Positions 25,773 to 33,971 of a stretch of 64,000 nucleotides of DNA are shown piece by piece. Position 1 is the stretch's first letter. Every line of letters starts with the position of its first letter. Made by a program: the position numbers and the translations under genes. The notes under the pieces were generated by a model. That model saw only the letters and a program-made list of their open reading frames with translations. It was not told where the DNA came from and searched no databases. Location: assembly GCA_964369775.1 (NCBI GenBank), contig CAYJHQ010000010.1:1-64000 (forward strand), read 5' to 3'. The stretch is from CAUPWF01 sp964369775. Lineage in GTDB: Bacteria > Bacillota > Clostridia > Lachnospirales > Lachnospiraceae.

Positions 25773-26441
25773 TCATACCTCCAACGAATATCCAGTATTT
25801 CGTGTTGCTTTAATTTTAACGCCTGATTCTAGAAGAGTCAGTTTTTTCCTAAGATATGAAATATAGACCCAAACAACATTCAATTCGGAATTACTGTCAT
25901 AACCCCATATTTTTTCAAGAAAACGCTCAGTAGGGATAATATGTCCCTTATTTATCATAAGCATTTCCATCATTTGAAACTCTTTGCTCGCAAGTTTAAA
26001 TGAGTTTTCCTGCGTATAAAGCTCAAAGGTTTTTCTATTCAAATTCACATCGCCAACTGTCAAAATTGATGAACTACTGTCGCTGACGCTCCTAGTCATT
26101 GCACGAAGTCTTGCAAGTAATTCTTTCGTATCAAATGGCTTTGTAAGATAATCATTTGCACCTAAATCAAGACCATTTACCTTATCATCAACTTGGGACT
26201 TGGCAGTCAGCATAATAATCGGAATAAGATTTCCTTTTTCGCGTACTTTTCGAAGGACAGTAAGTCCATCCACCTTTGGCATCATTATATCTAAAATCAC
26301 GGCATCGTAATTTTCAGCATCTAAAAATATAAGTGCTTCCTCGCCGTCATAAACCGTATCAACGGAATAATTGTAATGCTTTAATATTTTAGAAAGAGCA
26401 TTAGCAAGTTCTTTTTCATCTTCACATAATAGTATTCGCAT
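25773..26441 (-). CDS. OmpR-family response regulator
   Basis: 222 residues. The receiver has CEDEK, phospho-acceptor Asp51 in AVILDIMMPKVDG, Thr in IMLTAKSQ and Lys in YLTKPF. The C-terminal winged helix shows NVVWVYISYLRKKLTLLESG. It is the partner of the kinase at 24572. The gene follows the PepSY protein by 64 bases. Confidence 0.94.
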   Translation of the reverse strand: MRILLCEDEKELANALSKILKHYNYSVDTVYDGEEALIFLDAENYDAVILDIMMPKVDGLTVLRKVREKGNLIPIIMLTAKSQVDDKVNGLDLGANDYLTKPFDTKELLARLRAMTRSVSDSSSSILTVGDVNLNRKTFELYTQENSFKLASKEFQMMEMLMINKGHIIPTERFLEKIWGYDSNSELNVVWVYISYLRKKLTLLESGVKIKATRNTGYSLEV

Positions 26442-26505
26442 ATTTTCACCTCTAAGGAGATATTATACCATAAAACTTAAACTTACTTTAAAACATATAT
26501 ATACA

Positions 26506-27165
26506 TCAGTCATCAGATTCTACATCATGCTCAGAAATCATGCCGTCGGTAGCTTTAATTGTATATTCATACTCTATTCTTCCGATTGTCCATTCCACCT
26601 CATATTCAGCAACACCATCGTCATAATCTAATTTGCAAAGCATATGTGTAACATCAGTTTCATTCACTCCGGCGTGTGTAAGAGCTATTGATTTTGCCTC
26701 GGATTCACTGATGTACTCGGTAGCTGTAGATTCATCCGAGGTTTGTGCAGACTTTGTATCATAGCTTTCCATATCATAGTCATAGCCGAGAATATCGCCA
26801 TTCACTGCACTTATTTCATAGTCATATTCGGTAGTGCCATTCAAAAACGCTACTTCATATTCAGCAACACCATCGTCATAATCTAATTTGCAGAGCATAT
26901 GTGTAACATCAGTTTCATTCACACCAGCGTGTGTAAGGGCTATTGCTTTTGCTTCGGATTCACCGATATAATTTTCAGTGGAACTTGCTGAGGGCTGCGA
27001 GGATAAGTTAGTTGCAGTAGTTTCATTTTGTCCAGTAGTCGCTTGTCCAGAATTGGTCAAGGTCATGTGTCTTGCAAGGGTTACAATACCACCTGCAAAA
27101 GCTGCTGTTAGAAGAATGGCACAAGAGATAATGCCTATTTTTTTTAATGTAATTTTTGATTTCAT
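26506..27165 (-). CDS. Membrane-anchored protein with two PepSY domains
   Basis: 219 residues. An N-terminal hydrophobic segment (about 9-31) is followed by a Ser/Thr-rich linker and two PepSY modules, about 67-130 and 149-216. Each begins (I/Y)I(G/S)ESEAKAIALTHAGVNE or its variant and continues THMLCKLDYDDGVAEYEV. PepSY domains are thought to inhibit proteases or serve as extracellular ligands. The two copies share 34 identical residues in a row because of a recent 108-base duplication. It lies between two two-component systems, so it may be a target or a signal of either. AGGAGG-like AATACCTCC on the complement gives a good ribosome binding site. Confidence 0.88.
   Translation of the reverse strand: MKSKITLKKIGIISCAILLTAAFAGGIVTLARHMTLTNSGQATTGQNETTATNLSSQPSASSTENYIGESEAKAIALTHAGVNETDVTHMLCKLDYDDGVAEYEVAFLNGTTEYDYEISAVNGDILGYDYDMESYDTKSAQTSDESTATEYISESEAKSIALTHAGVNETDVTHMLCKLDYDDGVAEYEVEWTIGRIEYEYTIKATDGMISEHDVESDD
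26601..26708. repeat. 108-base tandem repeat, copy 1 (inside the PepSY gene)
   Basis: Matches 26856-26963 with an offset of 255 bases and 6 mismatches in 108. It encodes the conserved core of the second PepSY module. Confidence 0.9.
26856..26963. repeat. 108-base tandem repeat, copy 2 (inside the PepSY gene)
   Basis: Direct repeat of 26601-26708, 6 mismatches in 108. It encodes the core of the first PepSY module. The high identity, against the diverged flanks, points to recent duplication or gene conversion. Confidence 0.9.
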
Positions 27166-27255
27166 AATAATACCTCCAAATATTTTGATTTATAGATTTC
27201 TTTGATGCCTTAATTCTATAACTCTAAAATTAAAGCAACATTAAAGGTGTGAAAT

Positions 27256-28608
27256 TTATTTTGGAAATTTCACTGTGAATAAACTACCTTTCTCCAATTC
27301 ACTTTCAATCTCAATTTTTGCGTGATGCAGTTTTGCAATTTGTGCAACTATGGAAAGGCCTAAGCCCATACTGCCATGTTGACTTGTTGTACGTGAACTG
27401 TCCACTTGATAAAATCTATGCCATATCTTTTCTTGATCTTCTTTTGCAATTCCAATCCCATCATCTTTTACAGTCAAGACAATTTCGGTAGCGGTTTCAA
27501 AAAGTTTAACATGGGCACTGCCATTTTCTTTGCTATAACGGATAGCATTACTTATTAAATTGGAAAGAAGCCTACTAATCATCGCAGAATCAACTGTACC
27601 GATTACATTTGCGGTAGTATCATATGTTAGATTAAAATGAGGAGATGCAATAAGCTTATGTTCTTCGCAAATGTCAGTTATAAGCTGACTTAAATTGCAG
27701 GGGTGAAGTTCAGCTTTTTCAGTGCCACGGTCAAGGCGGATAAGATTTAATAAATCAGATATAAGGCTAGACATCTTTAGAGCCTGTCTTTGAACTGTTT
27801 CTAGAGCCTCTTCTTTATCCGGGAGTGTGATATTTTCTCCAATAGCATATTCGCATTGAGCTAAAATAACAGCGGTCGGCGTTCTCAATTCATGAGATAC
27901 ATCGGAAGTAAATTGCTTTTCTGATTCAAAAGAGCTTTCTAATTGTTCGAACATTTTATCAAATGTATTGGAAAGTTTACTGATTTCAGGGCTTCCATTT
28001 TTTAAATTTATACGTAGACTAAGATTTTCGCTTTCGCTTATTTCTTCAGCGGTTTGAATAATTTTATCCAGAGGGCGAAATGTACGCTTCGCAATAAAAT
28101 AGCAACCGACTGAACCGAGTAGTACAAAAATTGGTAAAGCGAATAATGCCATTTGTAGAATGTTATTTGTGGTATTTGCAACCTCATCGATAGCTATAAC
28201 ACCGCGCATCCAAACAAGAGAACGAGAGTCCTCAACTGAGGTTAATATATCATAGATATAGTAACTAGTTCCGTCAGTGGTGAATTCGGAGACTTCCTTA
28301 TCCATAAATGGCTGTTCAGATATACCCTCTTCTGGAAAATTTCCAGCTATGTATTCACCTTCCTGCGAATACAAAAGCGTGTACACTCCCTTTGTGAAGA
28401 AATCTATATCCTCAGTATCCAGTTTGCCGTCATCAAATTCAAGTTCTTCAGCGTTATCATTTATGACATCTGTCAGTTGTGTGATACTGTTTGAAGAAAC
28501 AATATCATCACTCACAGAGAACATCAGCCCAATTAATGCCCCTGCCATTAGTAGCAGAAGTAATGCAGTAAAAAGGGTAAGCTTTATTTTTGCAGATATC
28601 TTTCTCAT
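27256..28608 (-). CDS. Sensor histidine kinase with HAMP domain
   Basis: 450 residues. Two membrane helices (about 7-31 and 152-176) frame an extracellular domain, followed by a HAMP linker (FRPLDKIIQTAEEISESENL), the dimerisation box SDVSHELRTPTAVILAQCEY, the N box LISNAIRYSKENG and the G boxes VKDDGIGIAKED and GSMGLGLSIV. It is complete. The 4-base overlap (ATGA) with the regulator stop makes a coupled pair. The extracellular part has no domain that I can name; it shares the general plan of Bacillota antibiotic or envelope stress kinases. Confidence 0.92.
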   Translation of the reverse strand: MRKISAKIKLTLFTALLLLLMAGALIGLMFSVSDDIVSSNSITQLTDVINDNAEELEFDDGKLDTEDIDFFTKGVYTLLYSQEGEYIAGNFPEEGISEQPFMDKEVSEFTTDGTSYYIYDILTSVEDSRSLVWMRGVIAIDEVANTTNNILQMALFALPIFVLLGSVGCYFIAKRTFRPLDKIIQTAEEISESENLSLRINLKNGSPEISKLSNTFDKMFEQLESSFESEKQFTSDVSHELRTPTAVILAQCEYAIGENITLPDKEEALETVQRQALKMSSLISDLLNLIRLDRGTEKAELHPCNLSQLITDICEEHKLIASPHFNLTYDTTANVIGTVDSAMISRLLSNLISNAIRYSKENGSAHVKLFETATEIVLTVKDDGIGIAKEDQEKIWHRFYQVDSSRTTSQHGSMGLGLSIVAQIAKLHHAKIEIESELEKGSLFTVKFPK

Positions 28609-29279
28609 AATACCTCCCTAAGCACATAGCCGCTACCTCTAACTGTATGTATGAGCTTTACTTCATAATCGCTATCGATTTTTTTTCTGAGATATCTAAT
28701 ATAAACGTCCACAACATTGGTTCCACCTTCGTAATCATAGTTCCAAACGTGATTTTCGATTCTTTCTCTTGAAAGTACAATATCGACATTGTACATCATG
28801 TATTTCAAAATGGTATACTCTTTGGCTGATAGATTTATCACAGTATCTCCACGTTTTACAATATGTGTACTTATGTCAAGTGATAAGTCGGCAACAGATA
28901 GTATGTTCGAGGGTGTTCCAGATTTTAACCTTGTCATAACACGAATACGAGCCATCAGTTCATCAAAAGAAAAAGGTTTTACAAGATAATCATTTGCACC
29001 CAAATCAAGCCCTTTCACTCGATCCGACACGGCATCCCGCGCAGTTAAAAAAATTACAGGTGTTTCTATGCATTTTGAGCGCATTGCTTTAAGAACTGAA
29101 AAGCCGTCTCTTTTTGGCATCATAATATCAAGTATTATTACATCATAATCAGCATTTCTTATATATTCAAGCGCAGATTCGCCATCAAAAAGACTATCAA
29201 CAGCATATCCCTCTGATGCTAACTTTTTTGTAATAATTTTATTCATATCTCTTTCATCTTCAGCAAGTAAAATTCGCAT
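28605..29279 (-). CDS. OmpR-family response regulator
   Basis: 224 residues. The receiver has LAEDER, phospho-acceptor Asp51 in VIILDIMMPKRDG, Thr in IFLTARDA and Lys in YLVKPF. A winged-helix output domain follows (GGTNVVDVYIRYLRKKID, TVRGSGYVL). It is the first gene of the minus-strand cluster that continues through the kinase, the PepSY protein, the second two-component pair and the alarmone synthetase. A TATAAT-like box lies about 30 bases upstream (29314-29309 on the minus strand), but the -35 is not clear. Confidence 0.94.
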   Translation of the reverse strand: MRILLAEDERDMNKIITKKLASEGYAVDSLFDGESALEYIRNADYDVIILDIMMPKRDGFSVLKAMRSKCIETPVIFLTARDAVSDRVKGLDLGANDYLVKPFSFDELMARIRVMTRLKSGTPSNILSVADLSLDISTHIVKRGDTVINLSAKEYTILKYMMYNVDIVLSRERIENHVWNYDYEGGTNVVDVYIRYLRKKIDSDYEVKLIHTVRGSGYVLREVL

Positions 29280-29404
29280 AAGCGACCTCCTTTATAAGTT
29301 TTATTTGAATTATAGCATGTAAACATTAAAATATGATTAAGGGATTAATACAAATTGATGTGGTATTTTATTAAGTTAATAACGAAAGCAGATTCAACAG
29401 AATA

Positions 29405-29446
29405 ATAAGAAAAAGCCATCTAATTGTGAAATCAATTAGATGGCTT
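29405..29446 (-). terminator. Terminator of the Cys-rich protein gene
   Basis: A perfect 14-base-pair stem (AAGCCATCTAATTG with its complement) around a 6-base loop. On the minus strand it is followed by TTTTTCTTATT, six bases after the gene. Confidence 0.85.
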
Positions 29447-29451
29447 ATAGA

Positions 29452-30066
29452 TTAAACTCTTATTTTATAAGGTGCGTATATATTGCTTCCAACATGTGAA
29501 GATGAGCAAGAGCATTTTGGAGCGCAATAATCAACACAAGTATCCTGTTGGCATTTGCAAGGGCTTTGAGGTTGTGGGATGTGGTTTTTTTTACATTTGT
29601 CACAAGTACATACAGGACCTTGAGAGCAATCAAAGTGATCAGGAGGAGTTACTCTGTGTTTGTACTCACCACAAGGGGCATAGCCTGGATTGGAACAAGC
29701 ATTGCAGTTACCACTGCTACCATCGATAATTCGTTCGGTTCCAGTTGCTGATTTATTGACAAGAACTTTGTATTTTGCACATGGATCGTCTACGCATAAA
29801 TCAAATTGATAAAATCCGTTACAATCACTTACTGTATGAGCAATACCTTGATACAAGCATTTGTTATTACAATCCATTACGATTTTAACAAGCTTTAGCA
29901 AAGCATTTGGAACAGCCATTCCATGGCAATTAACAATTTGCCCCCATAGCCTTACCGAGTTAAATTCAGATACCGTGATATCTGCTTTGATTTCAGAATC
30001 GCACCCTTGTGGGGCTATATCAATAGAGTTTCCATTAATCATACTTAAATCACAATTATTATTCAT
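29452..30066 (-). CDS. Cys-rich, probably spore-surface protein
   Basis: 204 residues with about 25 cysteines. Residues 28-107 look like a carboxypeptidase-regulatory or transthyretin-like beta sandwich (VRLWGQIVNCHGMAVPNALL, then NGFYQFDLCVDD). The rest is a Cys/Pro-rich tail with CNACSNPGYAPCGEY, CTCDKCKKNH and PCKCQQDTC. There is no signal peptide. Cysteine-rich proteins of this layout are common in clostridial spore coats and exosporium. It is divergently placed, 150 bases from an operon of SPOCS-domain proteins, which supports a spore role. The Cys clusters suggest disulfide cross-linking or metal binding; I do not know its exact family. Confidence 0.68.
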   Translation of the reverse strand: MNNNCDLSMINGNSIDIAPQGCDSEIKADITVSEFNSVRLWGQIVNCHGMAVPNALLKLVKIVMDCNNKCLYQGIAHTVSDCNGFYQFDLCVDDPCAKYKVLVNKSATGTERIIDGSSGNCNACSNPGYAPCGEYKHRVTPPDHFDCSQGPVCTCDKCKKNHIPQPQSPCKCQQDTCVDYCAPKCSCSSSHVGSNIYAPYKIRV

Positions 30067-30218
30067 ATTATATTTAAACCTTTCTGCATAAGTTGAGAGG
30101 AATATGCTGTCTTTATACTATATGTAAGGGACTTAAAATTGTTCGTAGTGTCTAGGATACAATGTGTAGAGTATCCATATAATGTATTAACTCGTAGTTT
30201 TATTAAGAGGGGAAGAAG

Positions 30219-30596
30219 ATGGTTGTTAGTGTGTATGGATTAAGTAGGACGAGAACATTGCAGAACAAGAAAAGCGCTAGGGTGTGTATTGTTAAACCTA
30301 ATAGCCTTTATCCGATTGGAGTTGTTCGCTCAATAACAATAGGAAAAATAAAGATTGGTGAGAGCTTATGTGGAGTGAAACTGGAAATAGAATATTCAGC
30401 ATACAATAAAGCATGTCATTGTTTTTCAACATATATACAGTTTGAAGATCAAAAAGGCGGTGAAATAGTAAATGTAGACGTGATAGACTTATGGGTGGAA
30501 TTTGTGACTAAGGAACAAGTCTGTATTCGAGTAATATATGGAGTAACAATAAAAGAAAGGCGGAATAGTATAAGTAAAGAGAGGAAGGAATGCTAG
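30219..30596 (+). CDS. Unknown protein heading the SPOCS operon
   Basis: 125 residues, no signal peptide or membrane segment. It is basic, with a beta-strand-rich centre (VRSITIGKIKIGESLCGVKL, VDVIDLWVEFV) and several cysteines. AGGGGAAGAAG lies at the ATG. It is 23 bases upstream of a SPOCS-domain gene on the same strand. I recognise no family. The strand pattern and company suggest a divergent member of the same spore-protein group, but that is inference. Confidence 0.55.
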   Translation: MVVSVYGLSRTRTLQNKKSARVCIVKPNSLYPIGVVRSITIGKIKIGESLCGVKLEIEYSAYNKACHCFSTYIQFEDQKGGEIVNVDVIDLWVEFVTKEQVCIRVIYGVTIKERRNSISKERKEC

Positions 30597-30619
30597 ACGA
30601 TGTTATAGGAGGAAATTAA

Positions 30620-31117
30620 ATGAGTTCTATTGTTAAAGACTTAATAGAATATATAGGTATTAGCAACCAAATACCACAGAACTATTCTGTGAATGCATTT
30701 AAAGAAATTATGCTACAAGAGCATATCTCTTTAAATGATTGTTTTCCAGATATTGAGCAAATTACAAGAGTTACAGCTTGTGTAGAGATAAAAAACTTTT
30801 ATATAATTGAGACACCAGTATCGAAGAGAGATCAAAAGGGGAATCTTTTAAATCCAAGTGGTCAGACGCTGACTGGAAAGAAGTTAGTGATAGAAGGTGT
30901 TGTACACCAAACAATTCACTACGTTGCCGATAATTGTGAACAAAGCATTATGGTTTTCGATAATTCTTATTGCTTTGGTACGTTTGTGGTTTTACCACAA
31001 TCTGCAGCAATGAATACGTGCTATACAGTCGTACCATATATAGAAGATATACTAGTAGAGTCTATAGGTCCAAGAGACATAACAAAATGTGTATCATTGT
31101 TTTTGGAGGTGAAGTAG
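30620..31117 (+). CDS. SPOCS-domain (DUF3794) protein, single domain
   Basis: 165 residues made almost wholly of one SPOCS (DUF3794) domain. Features are FKEIMLQEHISLNDCFPDIE at the start, VEIKNFYIIETPVSK, the LTGKKLVIEGVVHQTIHYVA strand pair and a closing TVVPYIEDILVESIG. The family is found in spore-forming Firmicutes, for example in SpoVID/SafA-like coat morphogens. GGAGG precedes the ATG. It is the first of three consecutive SPOCS genes, spaced by 1-2 bases, so they are co-translated. Confidence 0.8.
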   Translation: MSSIVKDLIEYIGISNQIPQNYSVNAFKEIMLQEHISLNDCFPDIEQITRVTACVEIKNFYIIETPVSKRDQKGNLLNPSGQTLTGKKLVIEGVVHQTIHYVADNCEQSIMVFDNSYCFGTFVVLPQSAAMNTCYTVVPYIEDILVESIGPRDITKCVSLFLEVK

Positions 31118-31118
31118 A

Positions 31119-31811
31119 ATGGCTAGTGTAGTAAGAAATATGGTTAATATTTTAGGAATATCAGATTATATTCCAGCATCTTCAGAAATCTATAAAGAGT
31201 TTTCGGTTAGTGAAACGGTGTCCTTAGCGTGTAAAAAACCAGATATAGAAAGGCTGATCTCGTCAGCATTTGATGCAAAAATAATTTCAGTAAGGGTAAT
31301 TAATACACCAGCAGGAGCAATTCCTCCTAAGGGAGTACTTCCACAAGTAGTTACTTCATCAGAAGGCGAAAAATTAACTGGGAAAAAGCTAGTGGTCGAA
31401 ATCAAGTTTAGACAAAAGATTCAATACGTGGCGGATGAGCCATTGCAAAGCGTGCATGGAGTGCATAATGAGTTTATTGTAAGCGAATTTATTGTGATTC
31501 CACAGACATTTAGCATAGGGGGAGAGTGCGTCACACCAGAATACTTGCTTGCTAATAATATGTTCTTAATTACACCTTTTATAGAAGACGCAAATGTAAG
31601 TCTGATGGATAATCGCACAATTTGTACAAATGTGTTGGTGTTACTACAAGTTAACACAAAGCAGTGCTTATTTGATAAAGGAACTGTGACTGCGCCTATA
31701 GGAAATGTAACGCTATTTAATGATAGCTGTGGAAGTATAGCGAAAACGATTCAAGAGGAAACAGTGGATCTTGCAGAAGAAAAAAAATTAATAGAAGAAG
31801 GAGGAATCTAA
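31119..31811 (+). CDS. SPOCS-domain (DUF3794) protein with a C-terminal extension
   Basis: 230 residues. The SPOCS domain (about 20-190) shows YKEFSVSETVSLACKKPDIE, ISVRVINTPAGAIPPKG, LTGKKLVVEIKFRQKIQYVA and LITPFIEDANVSLMD. An acidic helical tail (KTIQEETVDLAEEKKLIEEG) follows. It starts one base after the previous gene's stop and is clearly homologous to it. A role in spore coat or exosporium assembly is the best guess. Confidence 0.8.
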   Translation: MASVVRNMVNILGISDYIPASSEIYKEFSVSETVSLACKKPDIERLISSAFDAKIISVRVINTPAGAIPPKGVLPQVVTSSEGEKLTGKKLVVEIKFRQKIQYVADEPLQSVHGVHNEFIVSEFIVIPQTFSIGGECVTPEYLLANNMFLITPFIEDANVSLMDNRTICTNVLVLLQVNTKQCLFDKGTVTAPIGNVTLFNDSCGSIAKTIQEETVDLAEEKKLIEEGGI

Positions 31812-31812
31812 G

Positions 31813-32910
31813 ATGACTTGTAATAACACTATTATCAATGGAGTAAATCCTGTTTTTCCTCTTTTAACAAGTGCGTGGAAAGAATTCTCTGTGATGGAAA
31901 ATCTAACAATACCAGTTCAAAAACTCGATATAAAAAGAATAACATCACTTAATATAGATGCTGAAATTACTGATTTTGAAGTAGTTAGAACACCTGTTAC
32001 TAATAAGAACTTTGAAGGAATCATAAGCACAGGATATAAGCTTATTGTGAAAGGAAAACTGATTCAATTCATTGAATATATTGCAGAGAAATGCGACCAA
32101 TCATCTCACTCAGCACATTTTGAGGTTCCATTTTGCACCTATATAGTGCTACCAGATTACTATGTACCTGGAAATTCAATTTCAGTCAATGCAATAGTAG
32201 AGGACGTGTTTATTGAACAAACGTCTAAACGGAGTTTCTTTAAAAATGTTACAATGTTTGTGTACGCAGATGTATGCTGTGGGGCGGCAGGTGATGGATT
32301 GGCAGTTCCTATTGTGAAGGCGTCAGATTCGAGTGTAGTCATAGATAGTAAGGGAATAAATGTATTCGATGTATATGTGTGCAAAAATAATTTGCCACAA
32401 ATCATCAATATACTATCAGATCCATTTGCACAAATTGAACTTGTTACTAGTTTGCCTACAGGCTACTCTTATAGTGCAGGAATATTGACAATTGCAGCTG
32501 GAGCAGAAGGTGAAACATTAGAATTTGAGATAATACAGACACCTTGCAATGTGCCATTTACAGTAAATGTAATTATAAATACACCACCTAAGGTAAGTAT
32601 GATTTCACAGACACCATCCAATTTAAAGGTTACACAATTAACGGATGATGATATCTTAATTAATTTCGACCCAAACACTAAAATAGACGGAGTAGCTTCG
32701 TTTATTGTAGAACCGTATGATGTGCTTGCAGTGGTGGGGGCATTACCTGCTGGCTATAGCTATTCGAATAATACGCTTACAATCAAAAATAGCGCACAAG
32801 ATGCAGGGATAAATTTCATTTCAAAATCATCTAACTGTAACATTAGCGTTGCATTAAAAATAGATGTGAATACAATAATCAAAGAGAAAGAAGAAGTTAC
32901 TAAAGGATAG
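31813..32910 (+). CDS. SPOCS-domain protein with two Ig-like repeats
   Basis: 365 residues. The SPOCS domain fills 18-160 (WKEFSVMENLTIPVQKLDIK, DFEVVRTPVTNK, KLIVKGKLIQFIEYIA, VNAIVEDVFIEQ). Then come two related modules, about 185-265 and 270-355, each carrying LP(T/A)GYSYS followed by a short NTLTI/GILTI strand and a hydrophobic core, as in Ig-like beta sandwiches. The extra modules differ from the two upstream paralogs and could provide surface display or ligand contact. AAGGAGG precedes the ATG. It ends shortly before a hairpin at 32917-32944. Confidence 0.78.
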   Translation: MTCNNTIINGVNPVFPLLTSAWKEFSVMENLTIPVQKLDIKRITSLNIDAEITDFEVVRTPVTNKNFEGIISTGYKLIVKGKLIQFIEYIAEKCDQSSHSAHFEVPFCTYIVLPDYYVPGNSISVNAIVEDVFIEQTSKRSFFKNVTMFVYADVCCGAAGDGLAVPIVKASDSSVVIDSKGINVFDVYVCKNNLPQIINILSDPFAQIELVTSLPTGYSYSAGILTIAAGAEGETLEFEIIQTPCNVPFTVNVIINTPPKVSMISQTPSNLKVTQLTDDDILINFDPNTKIDGVASFIVEPYDVLAVVGALPAGYSYSNNTLTIKNSAQDAGINFISKSSNCNISVALKIDVNTIIKEKEEVTKG

Positions 32911-32916
32911 TAAGCC

Positions 32917-32944
32917 ATAGGGCTATGCGCGTGCATAGTCCTAT
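32917..32944 (+). repeat. Strong 12-bp inverted repeat between genes
   Basis: ATAGGGCTATGC pairs with GCATAGTCCTAT (one G-T pair) around the loop GCGT. It is directly after the 31813 gene. No T run follows it, so it is not a classic terminator. An in-frame ATG at 32925 lies inside the stem, which argues against that start for the next gene. Confidence 0.7.
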
Positions 32945-32969
32945 AATAAATATAGAATTGGAGAATGGG

Positions 32970-33653
32970 ATGATTGGAACATTATTAATGAATGAGATTC
33001 CACTCTTAGATAAACGTATTAATTCATATAATGCTGTAACATCTGATGGTAAATACATATTTATAGTTTCAGCAACAGATAAAATGCTCTCGGTATATGA
33101 TTTTGGATTTAATTTTATAAAGTATATTCCTCTTATAAATAGCTACGTTGATATTTGTTATGATTATGTTGACAAGTGTTTTTGGGCAGTTGCGAATACA
33201 AATAAAGTATATAAATTAGACTATGATTCCTTTTGCGAAATAGACTGCGTCAATATGAACTTATCAATCAACTATAAAATAGTAAATATAGAATTTGATG
33301 GTAGGTGCAATGGTTTTGTGATAGTGGTTAGTGATGTGGCAATGGTTAGGTGTAATAAACAAGGAAAAATCACAGAGGAATACTACTTGGATAAAAAAGA
33401 AAGTGTAAAAGGATTGGCAATGATAGGTGAGGAAATCTTGGCAGTATCGTTTTACCCAGATGTTCACCTGTCATTGATTAAAGTCTTTGATTCGGATTAC
33501 TCGGCAGAGCATGTGTCTTGCCTGCAAAAGAATTACAGTTGCAAAAGCATGTTTACTTATCACTGTAAGAGTGAGAATTATTTTTTTGTTTTAGGAAAAA
33601 AACATAATCAATACGGATATGTAATTAGGTATAAATTGATTTATAAAAAATAA
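32970..33653 (+). CDS. Predicted beta-propeller-like protein, spore cluster
   Basis: 228 residues, cytoplasmic (no signal or membrane segment). It has repeating short strand patterns such as VTSDGKYIFIVSATDKMLSV, DYVDKCFWAVANTNKVYKLD and FDGRCNGFVIVVSDVAMVRC, the spacing expected from a WD/NHL-type beta-propeller, though no canonical repeat is complete. I chose ATG at 32970, with GGAG six bases upstream, over the ATG at 32925 inside the hairpin. It is the last gene of the SPOCS operon. Possible role: a spore-assembly scaffold; not certain. Confidence 0.6.
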   Translation: MIGTLLMNEIPLLDKRINSYNAVTSDGKYIFIVSATDKMLSVYDFGFNFIKYIPLINSYVDICYDYVDKCFWAVANTNKVYKLDYDSFCEIDCVNMNLSINYKIVNIEFDGRCNGFVIVVSDVAMVRCNKQGKITEEYYLDKKESVKGLAMIGEEILAVSFYPDVHLSLIKVFDSDYSAEHVSCLQKNYSCKSMFTYHCKSENYFFVLGKKHNQYGYVIRYKLIYKK

Positions 33654-33674
33654 TAAGAACTCGTGTTATAGTCT

Positions 33675-33957
33675 CTATCTGTCGTTCTCACCAATAAACT
33701 TAAAACCTCTTTTTTTAAGGTCCTTAGAAATTTTATCGGATAATTCATTTCTTGTAGTTACTCCATCAAAAGGATTGTACACAACATTATTATTAGTAAA
33801 GCTCCAAAGGTATTTTGAAAAACTACCGACTTCCTCGACTACTTTTAAATAGGATTTTGCATTTTGTATTGTAGCAAGAATTTTTGCTTTATTCCGTACA
33901 ATACCTTCATCAGCCATAAGTTCAGCTATTTTATTTTCATCATAATTTGCAATCTTT
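33675..33957 (-). pseudogene. tag: 3-methyladenine DNA glycosylase I fragment
   Basis: The minus strand reads KIANYDENKIAELMADEGIV then RNKAKILATIQNAKSYLKVV, GSFSKYLWSF and SKDLKKRGFKFIG, which is the middle of Tag (alkylation repair glycosylase). A stop lies just upstream and the protein ends right after FKFIG, so the N-terminal third and the catalytic and zinc-binding C-terminus are missing. A good ATG (33917) exists only by chance. The piece is about half the family's 185-190 residues. Confidence 0.88.
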
Positions 33958-33971
33958 TAGTCTATTATATT

